Shown: positions 48,966-60,229, numbered from the stretch's first letter. The stretch: 64,000 nucleotides of DNA from Stomoxys calcitrans (GCF_963082655.1 NC_081555.1:15035262-15099261), one strand, 5' to 3'. Numbers and translations are program-made. Notes: generated from the letters alone by a model not told the origin.

Positions 48966-49757
48966 ACCCACCACCATAGGATGGGGGTATACTAACCTAG
49001 TCATTCCCTTTAGGGGCTCAACAAGCAAAAAAGGGTGATCGGTTTATATGGGCGCTGTATCAGGCTATATACCGCTTCAGACCATATTTGACACGTATGA
49101 AATCGGATGAGAATTGCGTCCTCTAGAGGCTTAACAAGTCAAGATTCCAGATCGGTTTATATGGCAGCTATATCAGGTTATGTAACGATATGCGACATAG
49201 TTAGCACAGTTGTTGGAAGCCATACCAAAACTACATATGCTACATATTTCAGCCAAATCGGATGAGAATTGCGCCCTCTAGCCGCTGAAGAAATCAAGAC
49301 CCAAGATTGGTTTATATGGCAGCAATATCAGGTTATGAACCGATTTAAAGCACATTTACCATAGTTGTGTTAAGTCATAACAAAAACCCCATGCAAAATT
49401 TCAGCCAAATCGGATGATAATTGCGCCCTCTAGCGGTTAAAAAAGTCAAGATCCAAGATCGGTTTATATGGCAGCTTTATCATGTTATGAAACGATTTGA
49501 ACCTTATTCGGCACCGTTGTTGAAAGTCATAGGAAAACACCTCAAGCAAAATTCCAGCCAAATCCGCTAAGAATTGCGCCCTCTAGTGCCTCAAGAAGTC
49601 AAGATTCGAGATCGGTTTATATAGTAGCTATATCAGGTTATGTATCGATTTGAGTCTTACTAATCACAGTTGTTAGAAGTCACAACGAAACACGTCGTAA
49701 AAAATTTCAGCCAAATCCGCTAAGAATTGCGCCCTCTAGAGGCTAAGAAGCCAAGAT
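48966..49757 (+). mobile_element. Tandem-repeat element E4, rearranged
   Basis: The left end is CCCACCACCATAGGATGGGG, the end type seen at the left of E1, but the internal units (GATCGGTTTATATGGCAGCTATATCAGGTTATG, GCCAAATCGGATGAGAATTGCGCCCTCTAG) run opposite to those of E1. Units are near 49040, 49165, 49310, 49460 and 49610, about 150 bp apart. The switch is near 49008-49020. The right side breaks into poly-A at 49758. Confidence 0.78.
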
Positions 49758-50660
49758 TCAAAAAAAAAAAAAAAATATAAAAAAAAATTTAAAAAAAAAT
49801 CAAATACAAAAAAATTAAAAAAAAAATTTAAAAAAATAAAAAAAAATTTAAAAAAAAAAATTAAAAAAAATTAAAAAAAAAAATAAAATAAATGTAAAAA
49901 TAAAGCTACAACAAAATAAACACAAAGATATATAAAATACATAAAAATTAACACAAAAATACAAATAAAAAAATTTTAAAATTTAAAAAAACAAAACTTT
50001 AATAGAAATAAATGAAAAATAATTAATTTAATTCAAAACATTTAATAGTCTTTTGTAGCATTATATGATGAAATTTATAAATAAAATTATATAAATAAAT
50101 AAATTATATTTTCAATAATTTTTGTAAAAAACAAGAAATAAATTCATGAAAATGGTCTTAAAAATTAAAATAAAAATACAAAATAATATCATATATGGCA
50201 TGCGTTTATTATTTCAAAATTAATTGCATTAACCTGAATGCTTTCATTTCCATCTTTACAAAATATTTTGTAAATAAAAATATTTATAGAAAATTAAATA
50301 AAAAATGAATAAATAAAAAAATAATATAAAAAAAAACATAACAAAACTAGTACCTTATGAGCTAACGCATTGTATCTAAATAAGGATTTCATTACCTTTA
50401 AACAATGTAAACAAAATTCTAAAAAAAACTTAAATTCAAAAAAGAAAATAATTTAAAAAAGAAACAAAAAAAATAAATTAAAAAAAAATAAAAAAAATAA
50501 AAAAAAAATTAAAAAATATACAATATTAAACCAAAGTCTTTATAAAAAAAATTCATCTTAAAAACACTTTGGGAAAGTGTAAAAAAAAAGATTTTTTTTT
50601 TTTAATCTTAAAAACAAATGAATCCAAAAAAAAGAAGACAAGTCTAAAAAAATTTATTTT
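49758..50660. repeat. A/T low-complexity DNA
   Basis: A-rich runs such as AAAAAAATTTAAAAAAA dominate at 49758-50010 and 50400-50640. No gene or element recognised between them. Confidence 0.9.
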
Positions 50661-50662
50661 CT

Positions 50663-52067
50663 AAACAAGTAAAAAGGCGTTAAGTTCAGCCAGGCCGAAC
50701 TTTGGATACCCACCACCTCGGGTATATATGTAAACCACCTTTCGTCAAAATCCGGTGAAAATGCATACCTTATGCCCCATAGCAGATATATCGAAATATG
50801 TTCTGATTTTGACCAAATACTAATAAGTACAAGTCATTGTTCAATTGTGTATATCAAAATATTGGTCTTTTAGTAGCTATACCTAAAAGTAAACCGATCT
50901 GAACCATATACGACATGGATGTCGAAAAGCCAAGTCACTGCGTCAAATTTCAGTGAAATCGGACTATAAATGCACCTTTTATGAGGCCAAGACTTTAAAT
51001 TGATATACCGGTCTATATGGCAACTATATCCAAATCTGGACCGATTTGGGCCAAATTGAAGAAGAATGTCGAAGGGCCTAACAGAACCCACTTTCCCAAA
51101 TTTCGACAAAATCGGACAATAAATGCGCCTTTTATGGCCCCAAAACCTTAAATCGAGAGATCGGTCTATATGGCAGCTATATCTAAATCTAGACCGATCT
51201 GAGCCAAATTGCAGAAATGTATTGACGGGCTTAACTTAACTCACTGTCCCAAATTTCGGAGACATCGGACAATAAATGCGACTTTTATGGAGCCAAAAGC
51301 TTAAATCGAGTGATCAGTCTATATGGCAGCTATATCCAAATATGGACCGATCTGGGCCAAATTGCAGTAAGATGTCAAGGGGCCTAACGCAACTCACTGT
51401 CCCAAATTTCGGCGACATCGGACAATAAATGGGCCTTTAATGGAGCCAAAAGCTTAAATCGAGAGATCAGTCTATATGACAGCTGTATCCAAATTTGGAC
51501 CGATCTGGGCCAAATTGCAGAAAGATGTCAAGGGGCCTATCGCAACTCACTATTCCAAATTTTGGCAAAATCGGACAATAAATGCGCCTTTTATTGGCGC
51601 AAGACCTTAAATCGAGATATTAGCCTATATGACAGCTATATCCAAATTTGGACCGATATGGGCCAAATTGAAGAAGATTGTCGATTGGCCTAACACAACT
51701 CACTGTACCAAATTTCAGCAAAATCGGATAATAAATGTGGCTTTTATTGGCCTAAGACCCTAAATCGGCGGATCGCTCTATATGGGGGCTATATCAAGAT
51801 ATAGTCCGATATAGCCCATCTTCGAACTTAACCTGCTTATGGACAAAAAAAAAGAATCTGTGCAAAGTTTCAGCTCAATATCCCTATTTTTAAAGATTGT
51901 AGCATGATTTCAACAGGCGGACGGACAGACGGTCGGACATGTCTAGATCGTCTTAGATTTTTACGTTGATCAAGAATATATATACTTTATAGGGTCGGAA
52001 GTGAATATTTCGATGTGTTGCAAACGGAATGATGAAATGAATATACCCCCATCCTTCGGTGGTGGGG
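50663..52067 (+). mobile_element. Tandem-repeat element E5, both ends present
   Basis: The most complete copy. It starts AACAAGTAAAAAGGCGTTAAG with an AAGTTC...GAACTT hairpin (50682-50702) and GGATACCCACCACCTCGGGTATATATG. About seven ~153-bp units follow (AGACCGATCTGAGCC/GGACCGATCTGGGCC near 51190, 51345, 51500, 51650), then a unique segment GGCGGACGGACAGACGG, GATCAAGAATATATATACTTTAT, and a closing CCCCCATCCTTCGGTGGTGG at 52067. There is no coding capacity for a transposase. Confidence 0.85.
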
Positions 52068-52816
52068 AAAAAAAGTTTCATTGCCTTTAAAAAATTTAAG
52101 AAAAAAATAAATTATAAATAAAAAAGAAAATAATTAAAAAATAATGAAAAAAAATAAAATAAGGATCCTTTTAAAAAATATATAATATTAAACAAAAATC
52201 TTCATAAAAAAGGAATTTTAATCTTTAAAAACAATTTGGGAAAATGTAAAAATTAATTTTAAATTAATTTTAAAAACAAAAAAATCCAGCATAAAGTCAA
52301 GTCAATTATCCATTTTTTTTAATTAAAGCTTTTTTAATTATTAAACAAGTCAAAAAAATGCATTGCCTAAAAATTGATATCGCTTGACAAAAATAAAAGC
52401 CTTTTCTAATTATTTAATTTCAACACCTTTTTCTGTGTACAAAACCATGAAAAAAAAAAACAAAATCTAACCAAATAAATGGCCCCAAAAAAGAAGAATA
52501 AAATAAATTTTCATTTTCAAAAATAAAAAACTAACCCCTACACACACAAACACAAAAACCTTAAGCCAATGCACTAAAGCTAAACTCCTTTCACTTTGTG
52601 ACATTGCCAAAAAAAAAGAAATAACCAAAAAAAAAAGTGATAGGCCTTTGAGTTGCCAATGTTCTCATCTCCAGTACTCTACCATGATGTTCACAAGACT
52701 CGCTTGTATTGCTTTGCTTTAGTTTGACTGGTTGTTCATTTAGTTGGTCTGTTTGTTTGTTTGCTTGTCTACTTGTTTGGGGTTAAACTAAAAGTGTGTG
52801 TGTGTGTGTGACTCTC
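52068..52816. other. A-rich DNA, probably includes Setd3 3' untranslated region
   Basis: Low-complexity A-rich up to about 52,300. The last ~400 bp before the Setd3 stop may be 3' UTR (inference), containing a (TG)n run at 52794-52810 and TTGTTTGTTTGCTTG repeats. No clear AATAAA on the minus strand. Confidence 0.5.
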
Positions 52817-53309
52817 TTAGGCTTTTGTCCTTTGTTTGGCATAATCAAGTGCTGCTGCCAATATACGCTTCTCTAGCACACGATACTCAAGTATCATAGC
52901 CGCTCTGGAGTTCATAGCCAACTTTTGTTGCTTCAGCTCGGCTAATTGTTGCTCATCGGCCTCCAATGTTTGAGGGAAGACACGCAACAGCAGCATAAGA
53001 CGTGTTTGCAAATATTGCCATGTTTTGGATTCCAACGTCGTCTCTAATGCACAATCGATGTGCAATAAATCCATTGCCCGTTCCGAGGTTATCCAATGGT
53101 CCAATTGCTCCTCATTCATATTGAAGACACGTACAAAGGCCAATAGTTCAGAGGAGATGTAATCGGGCGCCGGCAACACTTTCAATTCGCTATTCTTTGG
53201 TATATGCAGTAATTCCAATAGTTTGGCACGTTTCTCGAATAGTGGATCGGAGGGGCTGAGGCCAAGTTTTATGGCCACTTTGTCTTTGGGATTTGTGGAA
53301 TTGATGAAA
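52817..53309 (-). CDS. Setd3: Setd3, last coding exon (substrate-binding domain, stop codon)
   Basis: C-terminal exon. The acceptor TTTACAG lies just above 53309. The first base, T, completes the Gly codon of the upstream exon and gives MIHNG-FINSTNPKDKVAIKLGL, collinear with human SETD3 (VIHSG-FFF...DRVKIKLG). It codes 163 residues plus TAA at 52817-52819. It covers the Rubisco-LSMT-type substrate-binding domain: the helical segment ISSELLAFVRVFNMNEEQL matches the family's LLAFLRVF.MTEEEL, and the rest is a Leu/Arg-rich helical bundle ending DYAKQRTKA. Compared with human SETD3 it lacks roughly the last 100 residues, the acidic/Ser-rich tail. The stretch upstream of the acceptor is open but is intron. 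A (CA)n run lies just past the stop. The nearest poly(A)-like hexamer I see is an ATTAAA at about 52413-52418, which is weak. Confidence 0.93.
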
Positions 53310-53689
53310 CTGTAAAGATAAAAATGATGGAAAAACTCAATAAATGGCCAAAGAAAAGGGGAGATATCACAAAACAAGACACTTCAAAAACGGAGTAGGG
53401 ACAAGGGGAAAGCGTCTGCTGGGTATAAGCCGGTAAATACAATAACAATAAAAGGCCTATGGCAATGATTTATCATCGATTATGATAAGAGTAACTAAAG
53501 ACTTTTGGGGTATATGGGCTACAGGAATAGATAAACGATTATTTTAATATTAACGACATGTAATGTCTGTAAAGATATGGTAAATTTAAAAATTTTCTTT
53601 AAACGAATTTACGGTATGAGAAACGTTACTTTAAAGAATGTATTAAAATTCAGCAAGAGTTAACAATGAGAACTGGGAAAAAGTAACGT

Positions 53690-54310
53690 ATTGTGACGCA
53701 ATCCAATGTAGTTCAACGAATGTAACGTAACGTAATGTAACGTAAAGAAATATAACGTAACGTAATACAAACGTTACGAAAATTACTTAAGGTAATCAAA
53801 TGTTACATTAACTTGGCCACCGTTTGGGCATAGGTTAACCCATCCGCCTTTGACGCCGAGTCCTATAGTAAAAATTCTGGCAACAACATCTGCAAAATAT
53901 TTCAGCTGTGACTACCGTCTATCTACTTCAGGCGACATTTGAATAATGTCTTCCCAAGGAAACTTAGAAGAGCTGTCACTCAACACTAAGTCGCACGAAC
54001 TTTAAATATAATTGAGCATAAACTTAGTTAAACAGCACGAACTTTGCCTCAAATAGATGTTGGTGGAAAAATTCGTATTTGCAATATTTAGGGGATTATG
54101 AAGTTTGGGACATTGCGTAACGTAGTATGACGTAACGAAGCATTATACAATGTTACTGTTATGTGATTTAACTTATATTTACGTATTTCAATGTTACATT
54201 AAGCGCCGTAACGTACGTTATTAGACGCAACGTACCGTTATGGGACTTAACGTAACGTTATCTGACATAACGTCCCGTTATGTGACGCAATGATACGTAA
54301 TGTGACGTAG
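53690..54310. repeat. Degenerate TAACGTAATG-type repeats
   Basis: Clusters of AACGTAACGTAATGTAACG at 53,720-53,800 and GTAACGTTATGTGACG-type words at 54,105-54,310. Non-coding; CpG-rich for this AT-rich window. Confidence 0.75.
53815..54080 (+). mobile_element. Old tRNA-derived SINE in Setd3 intron (copy 8)
   Basis: A heavily mutated copy in plus orientation, recognised from the order GCCACCGT, GGTTAACCCATCCGCCTTTGACGC, CTGGCAACA, CGACATTTG, AGAGCTGTC, AAGTCGCACGAAC. It lies in the first copy of the ~800-bp intron duplication. Confidence 0.65.
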
Positions 54311-54602
54311 AGTGCAGAAATAACAAGTAAAGTAATACAAATTTTGCAAAATTGAGGTATTTTCTAAAGCCTACATGCAGGCCGACTAGCACAAAGAGAA
54401 TTCAGCGCGACCCTTTACAAAATTGCGTACCTTTAAAGAATGTATTAAGATTCATCAAGACTTGACAATGAAAATTGTGAAAAGGTAGCTCATTCTGACG
54501 AAATTCCACTTAGACCAACGAATACATCGTAACGCATTATATTAATATAACGTAATGTAATCGTGAAGTTGATTAAGGTAAAGTAATTAAAAGATGCATT
54601 AC

Positions 54603-54865
54603 CTTAGCCACCGCGGAGCATAGTTTGGCTGAACACTGAACGCAGAACGCCAGGATTTAAATTATGGTGATAACATCGGAAAAATGTACCAGCTGCGATT
54701 ATCCTCTAACTGTTGCAGGTGACATTTGTATGGCCTGCAGCCAAGTAAAACTTTTTTTCAGAAAAGTTGTCGTGCAGCACTAAGCCGTTCGAACTAAGCT
54801 TTTGAGGAAAAATTTTAATTAAACAGCACTAACTTCTCCTTAATTAGATGCTGGTGGAAAAATTC
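54603..54865 (+). mobile_element. Old tRNA-derived SINE in Setd3 intron (copy 9)
   Basis: Partner of the copy at 53815 in the second half of the intron duplication: AGCCACCGCGGAGCATAG, CGCCAGGATTTAAAT, GACATTTGTATGG, AAGTAAAACTT, GCCGTTCGAACT. It is better preserved in the body than copy 8, and both carry the same large changes. Confidence 0.65.
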
Positions 54866-54904
54866 GTATTTACATCACGTAACGAATTAAAAGTTTGGAA
54901 AGTT

Positions 54905-55055
54905 GCTTAACGTAGTAAGACGTAACGTAGTATAACGTAACGTAGTATGGCGTAACGTAGTATAACGTAACGAAGTATAACGTAACGTAGTATGGCGTAA
55001 CATAGTATGACGTAGCATAGTATGACGTAACATAGTATGACGTAACATAGTATAG
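54905..55055. repeat. 15-bp minisatellite (CGTAGTATAACGTAA), about 10 units
   Basis: CGTAGTATAACGTAA, CGTAGTATGGCGTAA and CATAGTATGACGTAA follow each other at 15-bp steps. The repeat length is a multiple of three, so a repetitive minus-strand frame rich in Tyr, Val and Thr arises (54870-55133). That frame is not a gene. Confidence 0.9.
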
Positions 55056-55299
55056 TGCAAAATTACGTATTGTAATGTGAAAAAACATATCTTCACATGA
55101 CATAAGGTATTTTAATACGACATTACGTAGCATAACGTATCATAATCTGACACAAGATGCAACAATAACGTGATGAAAATTTTGCGAAATTATGCCTTTA
55201 GCTGAAAGAATGTGGCTATTATGCCTTTGGCTGAAAGAATGTGGCTAAAATTTTTACACACTATGTTGATTGATCCTGTCATTGTTCGAAATCTATAAG

Positions 55300-55580
55300 G
55301 GAATGGGCCTTTTCCCATACCCCAAATTTCAAAAACGCTACATTTTGAATTAGTGGACAGTTTTGTAACATAAAGACAACTCAAAAACAAAATTCTGGTA
55401 AAAAAAATTGGAGTCAAGCTACCTGGAGAAACGCTCCTTCCCAAAACCACTAATTCGAGCATGTAGAACGATCGGGACAGTATGAGACTCAAATGAAAGA
55501 TATTTGGAAGTGGAGTGCAAATATGCTATCTAAATTTGGGTCAAGTGTCGGGGAGCCGCCTCAACCCAAAAAATGCCCGC
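55300..55580. repeat. Piece of the ~130-bp repeat family in the intron
   Basis: AGTATGAGACTCAAATGAAAGATATTTGGAAGTGGAGT near 55480 and GGGAGCCGCCTCAACCC match single units of the 1-1130 and 11.2-kb arrays. Confidence 0.65.
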
Positions 55581-55755
55581 AAGGGTATATGTAAGTCAAT
55601 CGAATTATATTGGTCCAAAGTTGACATGCACCCGACCGGCACAAAATCGGATTCAGTCCGATTCCTCATTCAAAATACTCAAGGTCCTATGTGGGCCTAT
55701 CTCGAGGGTCGACTCACCTCAAGCAGACTTACAGGCCCATCATGCCGATAGGCGC

Positions 55756-56110
55756 ATGCAAATGCAAATTTGCCCATGAACATTCCATTAAGGAACAGTG
55801 GCACATATTAGTAAGTGCTGTCCGATGCAACTTTAACCTCTATAATAAACGGTCTCCTTTTTCTGGCCGAGTCTGAAACGCGTACTGTAGTGCGACACCT
55901 CTTTGGGCAATACCATGGCAGCCGGTTGTGTACCGGATTGACCCATTTAAGCCCTTCATCGCCAAGGGCTGCCGCCTCAGTGTACAACACACTGCTACAA
56001 CAACAACAGCCTCTTTGGGAAGAAGGTTTTACAAGGCATAGTACTTCACAAATGTCTCCAGCTTAAGGAGGGATGTTCAGCGCTATAGCTAGACATGCTA
56101 AGCTCCGCTT
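55756..56110 (-). mobile_element. tRNA-derived SINE, copy 10, split by a nested retroposon
   Basis: Minus-strand SINE body (CCCATGAACATTCCATTAAGG to CACCTCTTTGGG), interrupted at 55908-56009 and resuming with CCTCTTTGGGAAG to about 56110. Its tRNA head is degraded (GCTAGACATGCTAAGC remains near 56090; no B-box). Confidence 0.85.
55908..56009 (+). mobile_element. Short retroposon (102 bp) with target-site duplication
   Basis: Starts CAATACCATGGCAGCCGG and ends with a CAACAACAACA tail. It is flanked by a perfect 10-bp direct repeat CCTCTTTGGG (55898-55907 and 56010-56019) belonging to the interrupted SINE. This is a clean retroposition signature. Either a 5'-truncated LINE end or a SINE; no coding capacity. 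Confidence 0.88.
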
Positions 56111-56224
56111 TGCGGTAGAGGGGATAGGCCTATAAGGAAGAGGCCTACATAGCCCCCAAATAAAAGGTCTTTGTAAGAGCAGAACAAATCTGGCAACCAA
56201 ATTTGTGGCCAAGCTTTTGGGGTG

Positions 56225-56610
56225 CTAATTAATATCAAATTTTCTCTAAAAAATCAAATATCGTGAAATTTTTTATTAAAAATTACATTTTATAGAAATT
56301 TCCTAAAAAAAAAAAGTAAAATGTTATGAAATTTTTTTATAAAAATCCAATTTCTAGAATTTTTTTTAGAAAAATATAATAAGTAGAAAATGTGGTATAA
56401 AACTCAAGTCAAAAAAAAAAGAGTTTTTGTAATTTTTCTTTGAATACAAAATTTTTAGAAAATCTTTCTATAAAATTTATATGTTCAGCAAATTTTTAAT
56501 AAAATTTTATAAAAACAAAATCATATCGCCCAAAATTTTATTTATAAAATATTTCTTAGAATTTAAAAACAAAATTTCAAAAAAAAAAATCATTGAAAAT
56601 CGATTTTCTT
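56225..56610. repeat. A/T low-complexity DNA in the Setd3 intron
   Basis: Repeated AAATTTTTTATAAAAAT-type words; no recognisable element. Confidence 0.8.
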
Positions 56611-57049
56611 ATATTTAACCAGGGAGTCGGATAAGTCGAAATAGTATTTAGAATAAGTATACAACATGATGGACAATAATTAATAATACTTATACAACCT
56701 AGGCACCCTGGAAGCCGGAGGCCTTGCTCTGCCACTACTGTGGTATAACAATGGACTAAAGTTGTCTACGTGATCCTTAAAAATAAAAAATTTGATTTTC
56801 AGTTTTACAATCTTAGTGTATCAAAAGTGAAGTTGACGGATCGTAGATTAACTATTAATTAAAAGCCGAGTCAATGACCCTTATTCTAGAGACGTTAAAT
56901 AAAGTTGCAAATCTGCCCCTTTACCCAGGTTAACTATAAACAAGTCTTGAACTTTTGAGTCTTATCAAGATTTTGTGACATCTGCTTATTTATCACTCAA
57001 TTAACTCCTCCACAATTTACCTTACCTCCCCCCGTCTTTTTCTACTCAC

Positions 57050-57310
57050 CCATTATGAATCATCAAATCAGCATTTGTACGATCTCCATAGTAAATGAAA
57101 ATCTGTTCATCCTTCTTGAAATCACTTTGGGCACTGCTCTCCACTTGCTGGGTTTCCATGTTAAAGAAAGTGGTGATGGTGCCATCACAATGATTGGCCA
57201 TATCCCAGAAGGGTATCAAGGCGGCTATGGTGTCCGAGTTGTCATCTTCACCCTTGGGCAAAGCGCGAGGTATTAAGTTCTCACGAGTCATTACAGTTGA
57301 GACAGCCCAT
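57050..57310 (-). CDS. Setd3: Setd3, internal coding exon (core SET domain)
   Basis: Internal exon of a SETD3-type protein, which in animals N-methylates a histidine of actin in the cytoplasm (established family knowledge). The frame reads WAVSTVMTREN..., then ALIPFWDMANHCDG and, near its end, IFIYYGDRTNADLMIHNG. These align directly with SETD3: NHxxG and the catalytic-region tyrosine of YYG are present, and the following GxR(S/T)N is kept. The acceptor is a pyrimidine-rich tract ending TTAG just above 57310. The donor is GG|GTGAGT just below 57050. The exon is 261 nt, enters with the last base of a split codon and leaves two bases of a Gly codon. Earlier exons (N-terminal SET part) were not found up to 64000, so they probably lie beyond the window or behind long introns. 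Confidence is high for the family and good for the borders. Confidence 0.93.
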
Positions 57311-57990
57311 CTAAGCAAAGAAAAGGGAAAATAAAAAAAACACCAATTAGATTTTGCATAAATAACTAATTACAATATCTTAAGGGTAAACTTCTGACTG
57401 GGAGTATTGGTAGAAGTAAGAGAACCATTTTAAAATTAATTACCACCGCATATAAAATTCATTTTTTGACCAAAACAAATTGTTTTGAACATGGTCTCTA
57501 TCTCTCTTCTTCTCTCGCCGCTAGCTTTGAGTGTAAATTTTGTAAGCCTTAAGCAAGTTTGCAGGTTTTATTAAAAGCAAGTGGTTGTTGTAAAAGTTTA
57601 CCAAAAATGCCTAAAACTATGCTGTAATATTTGAATTTTAACACTTGAGTAATTTTTTTAATAACCATAACAAGTCTATGTTATATAGAGGCCAGTCTCT
57701 CTCTCCCTCCCTCTCTCTGTATCTGTTAGTCTACCACATAAGCAGCAAAAACTCTACAAAACTCTTGGATGGCACAAGAGACCATTCCATCTATGGGATA
57801 AACCACAACAAATGTTAATTTGCAAAATGCAATGGTAGGGAAGTTGAAAACAACATTACACAGTGACCAAAATTCGTTAAAAAGAAGCGCATAGACAGCT
57901 GAACCTTTCCTGATTTTTTTACATATGGTCTGGAAAGAAGGTAGGCTTTATAATTGGATTAATAGTGAAAGCGGGCGGACCCTCCCCCTT
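57311..57990. other. Upstream of the Setd3 exon, probably intron; nothing recognised
   Basis: CT-rich microsatellite-like runs near 57500 and 57690 (TCTCTCTCTCCCTCCCTCTC). No upstream SETD3 exon seen on the minus strand. Confidence 0.5.
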
Positions 57991-58260
57991 ATCCAAAAAG
58001 GACCAACCAAAATTAAAAGTAGACCGATGGGGACAATATTGGGCTCAAATGACAGGTATTTGAGAGTAGATTACGAATCTGGAATACAAAATCAGGTCGA
58101 AGCATGGGGGGTCACCCCACCCCTTTAAAAACTTCCAACTGGGCATATTAGCCAATCACGACTATATGGGACTTGTTGAGTTTGTTTGTTTGTTCTGTAT
58201 AGACTCAAAAGCAGCAGAACCGATTTTCTCGAAATTATTTTATATATTTTTTTAATAGTA
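57991..58260 (+). repeat. ~130-bp repeat family, single unit with GTTTGTTTGT motif
   Basis: GGGCTCAAATGACAGGTATTTGAGAGTAGA near 58031 and GTTTGTTTGTTTGTTCTGTATAGACTC near 58178 are the two signatures of this family, also seen at 11.2 kb, here in the reverse order. Confidence 0.75.
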
Positions 58261-59815
58261 CAGTCAACCATGCGCCGGTTTTTGGAAATGTTCCCCTTGT
58301 TGTCAATTATAAACTTTGTTGAATTTTTTTTTTAACTTTTCCACTGTTTGACTTAAATTACAAAGCCACAAAAGCTGGTCATAACATCAACAACACCATC
58401 ATCATTATCCTGAACAGCTGTATGGTGGTTTTAACAATTATCATTATCGCCATCATCATTATCTTCATTATGGTCTTCAACACTCGTCATCCTCTTGGTC
58501 ATATTCCTTAAAATGCCACATCTTCAGTTAATGTCAGTTACAACCAGAGCACAAGAGCATCATAGCAGCATGGCTATCAACATCATCATCATCGTCTCGT
58601 GCTCAACTCAGTTAAAAGTTTCGTTAACCACATCCTTGTACATCAAACCAAAATTTACGTTCTAACTTTTGTCATCGCCCATCATCAACAGTCAAATACT
58701 TGAAACACATGGCCAGCATGGTAATACCAAAGGGCAACACCTCCACAGTTTCCAAGAGTTTTACTTACCGCCTACAACTGCTACTCTCAAATACATTCCC
58801 CTAAAAACTGGGCAAATGAGCCCCAGTGTCCAACCTAAATGCTTCTAATCTTTTAAGCCACAAAATATTAAAAGCAAATGATGCTAAAACATGGTCATCA
58901 TCATCGTCATCGTCATCAGTATCATCATTTATATCCTAGAGATCATTTTGCTTCCCTTGGCGCCTTAACAAGTACAGAGTATGAAAAGTGGAACGCCAAC
59001 ACACACATACAGACACCCAAAAGAATATCAAAAGAACTTTTTGCATCTTTTTTGCGCTTTGATTTTTTCGCAACTCCTGAGTTTGAAAAGATAAGCAAAT
59101 GAGTCCAGTTTTTGCCCTTTTTTTTGCCTGCTTGCTCTGCCAAAGTATTCTATGTGGGTATGTGTGTGGGCTATGTCACAATTTCAAGTACAGAAATGGA
59201 AAATGTAAAATTTAATAATAATTACAACGAGGTATGTTTAATGAGAAGAAAAAAACACAACCCAACATAGAATCAAATGCTAAGGACAAATGAGATTATT
59301 AACAATTCTAAATTAAAAGATTTAGAAAATGTGATAGTTCAGGAGAAAAGAGCTTTGTTGAAATAAATTATCTAAAAATGTTGCCTATTTCCAGGTTGAA
59401 GTGTTTTTGTCTTAAATGTGCTGCCTACTTTTAGTTGTTGCTAGAGTATGTGAAAGGTTGCCTATTTTTAGGCGCATTCTTAATTTTAATTTCTTAATTA
59501 AACAAAGGTGGGAAAAAAATGATCTTTCAAATAAGTTGGATATTAAGGGAGAAGAAAATTGTTTGGGGAAAATAATAATTCAAAAAGTAAAGACCCGGAT
59601 GCTAGGTAAAAGAGTAGAAGGTAGTGAAGATTTCTCCCATAGTCGATTTATTGGTTGCATTTGGCCATAGCGGGACCAGTGCCGCGTTTTAGAGCACTTA
59701 TATGCTGGATGGCTGCTAATAGATGGACTCATACTTGAGAGTCCTAGAATATCCAAAGACTTGTCTTCATTGGAATAACCAGAGCGTCGACGTTCAAATC
59801 GCAGATAGGTTTGGG
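58261..59815. other. Intergenic or intronic, trinucleotide-rich
   Basis: CATCATCATT, ATCATCATCGTC and CATCATCGTCATCG runs at 58,385-58,930. No domain in the frames at 58878-59143 and 59416-59670. Confidence 0.6.
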
Positions 59816-59819
59816 ATCG

Positions 59820-59959
<140 letters not shown>

Positions 59960-59990
59960 TGTGACACAGATATGTCTTCAAACCTTTTCA

Positions 59991-60229
59991 TAGAGTAGAG
60001 TAGAGTAGAGTAGAGTAGAGTAGAGTAGAGTAGAGTAGAGTAGAGTAGAGTAAAGTAGAGTAGAGTAGAGTAGAGTAGACTAGAGTAGAGTAGAGTAGAG
60101 TAGAGTAGAGTAGAGTAGAGTAGAGTAGAGTAGAGTAGAGTAGAGTAGAGTAGAGTAGAGTAGAGTAGAGTAGAGTAGAGTAGAGTAGAGTAGAGTAGAG
60201 TAGAGTAGAGTAGAGTAGAGTAGAGTAGA
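59991..60229. repeat. (TAGAG)n microsatellite, about 48 units
   Basis: A nearly perfect 5-bp repeat with two visible changes (AAGAG-like near 60052, TAGAC near 60079). Separated from the (TA)n run by only 32 bp. Confidence 0.98.

Larger units (their letters stand above)
53632..55140. repeat. ~800-bp tandem duplication within the Setd3 intron
   Basis: TTAAAGAATGTATTAA.ATTCA.CAAGA at about 53632 and 54433, the SINE at 53815 and 54603, and AAGTTTGG.A..TTGC.TAACGTAGTA at about 54095 and 54890 recur in the same order about 795-800 bp apart. Both halves are much diverged, so the event is old. Confidence 0.8.
53310..57049 (-). other. Setd3 intron, 3.7 kb, repeat-filled
   Basis: Intron between the two Setd3 exons, with a GTGAGT donor and TTTACAG acceptor. 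It holds an ~800-bp tandem duplication that carries two old SINE copies (53.6-55.1 kb), degenerate TAACG-type repeats, a piece of the ~130-bp repeat family (55.3-55.56 kb), a SINE with a nested retroposon (55.76-56.11 kb) and an A/T-rich stretch at 56.2-56.6 kb. No further coding exon was recognised inside it; the join of the flanking exons is complete without one. Confidence 0.85.

Noticed and set aside
53310..53377. Extension of the last Setd3 exon to an upstream Met at 53377
   Set aside because: A strong acceptor (TTTACAG) at 53310 joins exactly in frame with the upstream exon and restores SETD3 collinearity; the extra 23 codons are intron.
54870..55133. Tyr/Val/Thr-rich repetitive minus-strand frame
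   Set aside because: A reading of the 15-bp minisatellite, with no flanking gene structure.
57055..57276. 73-codon plus-strand frame
   Set aside because: Antisense shadow of the Setd3 exon.
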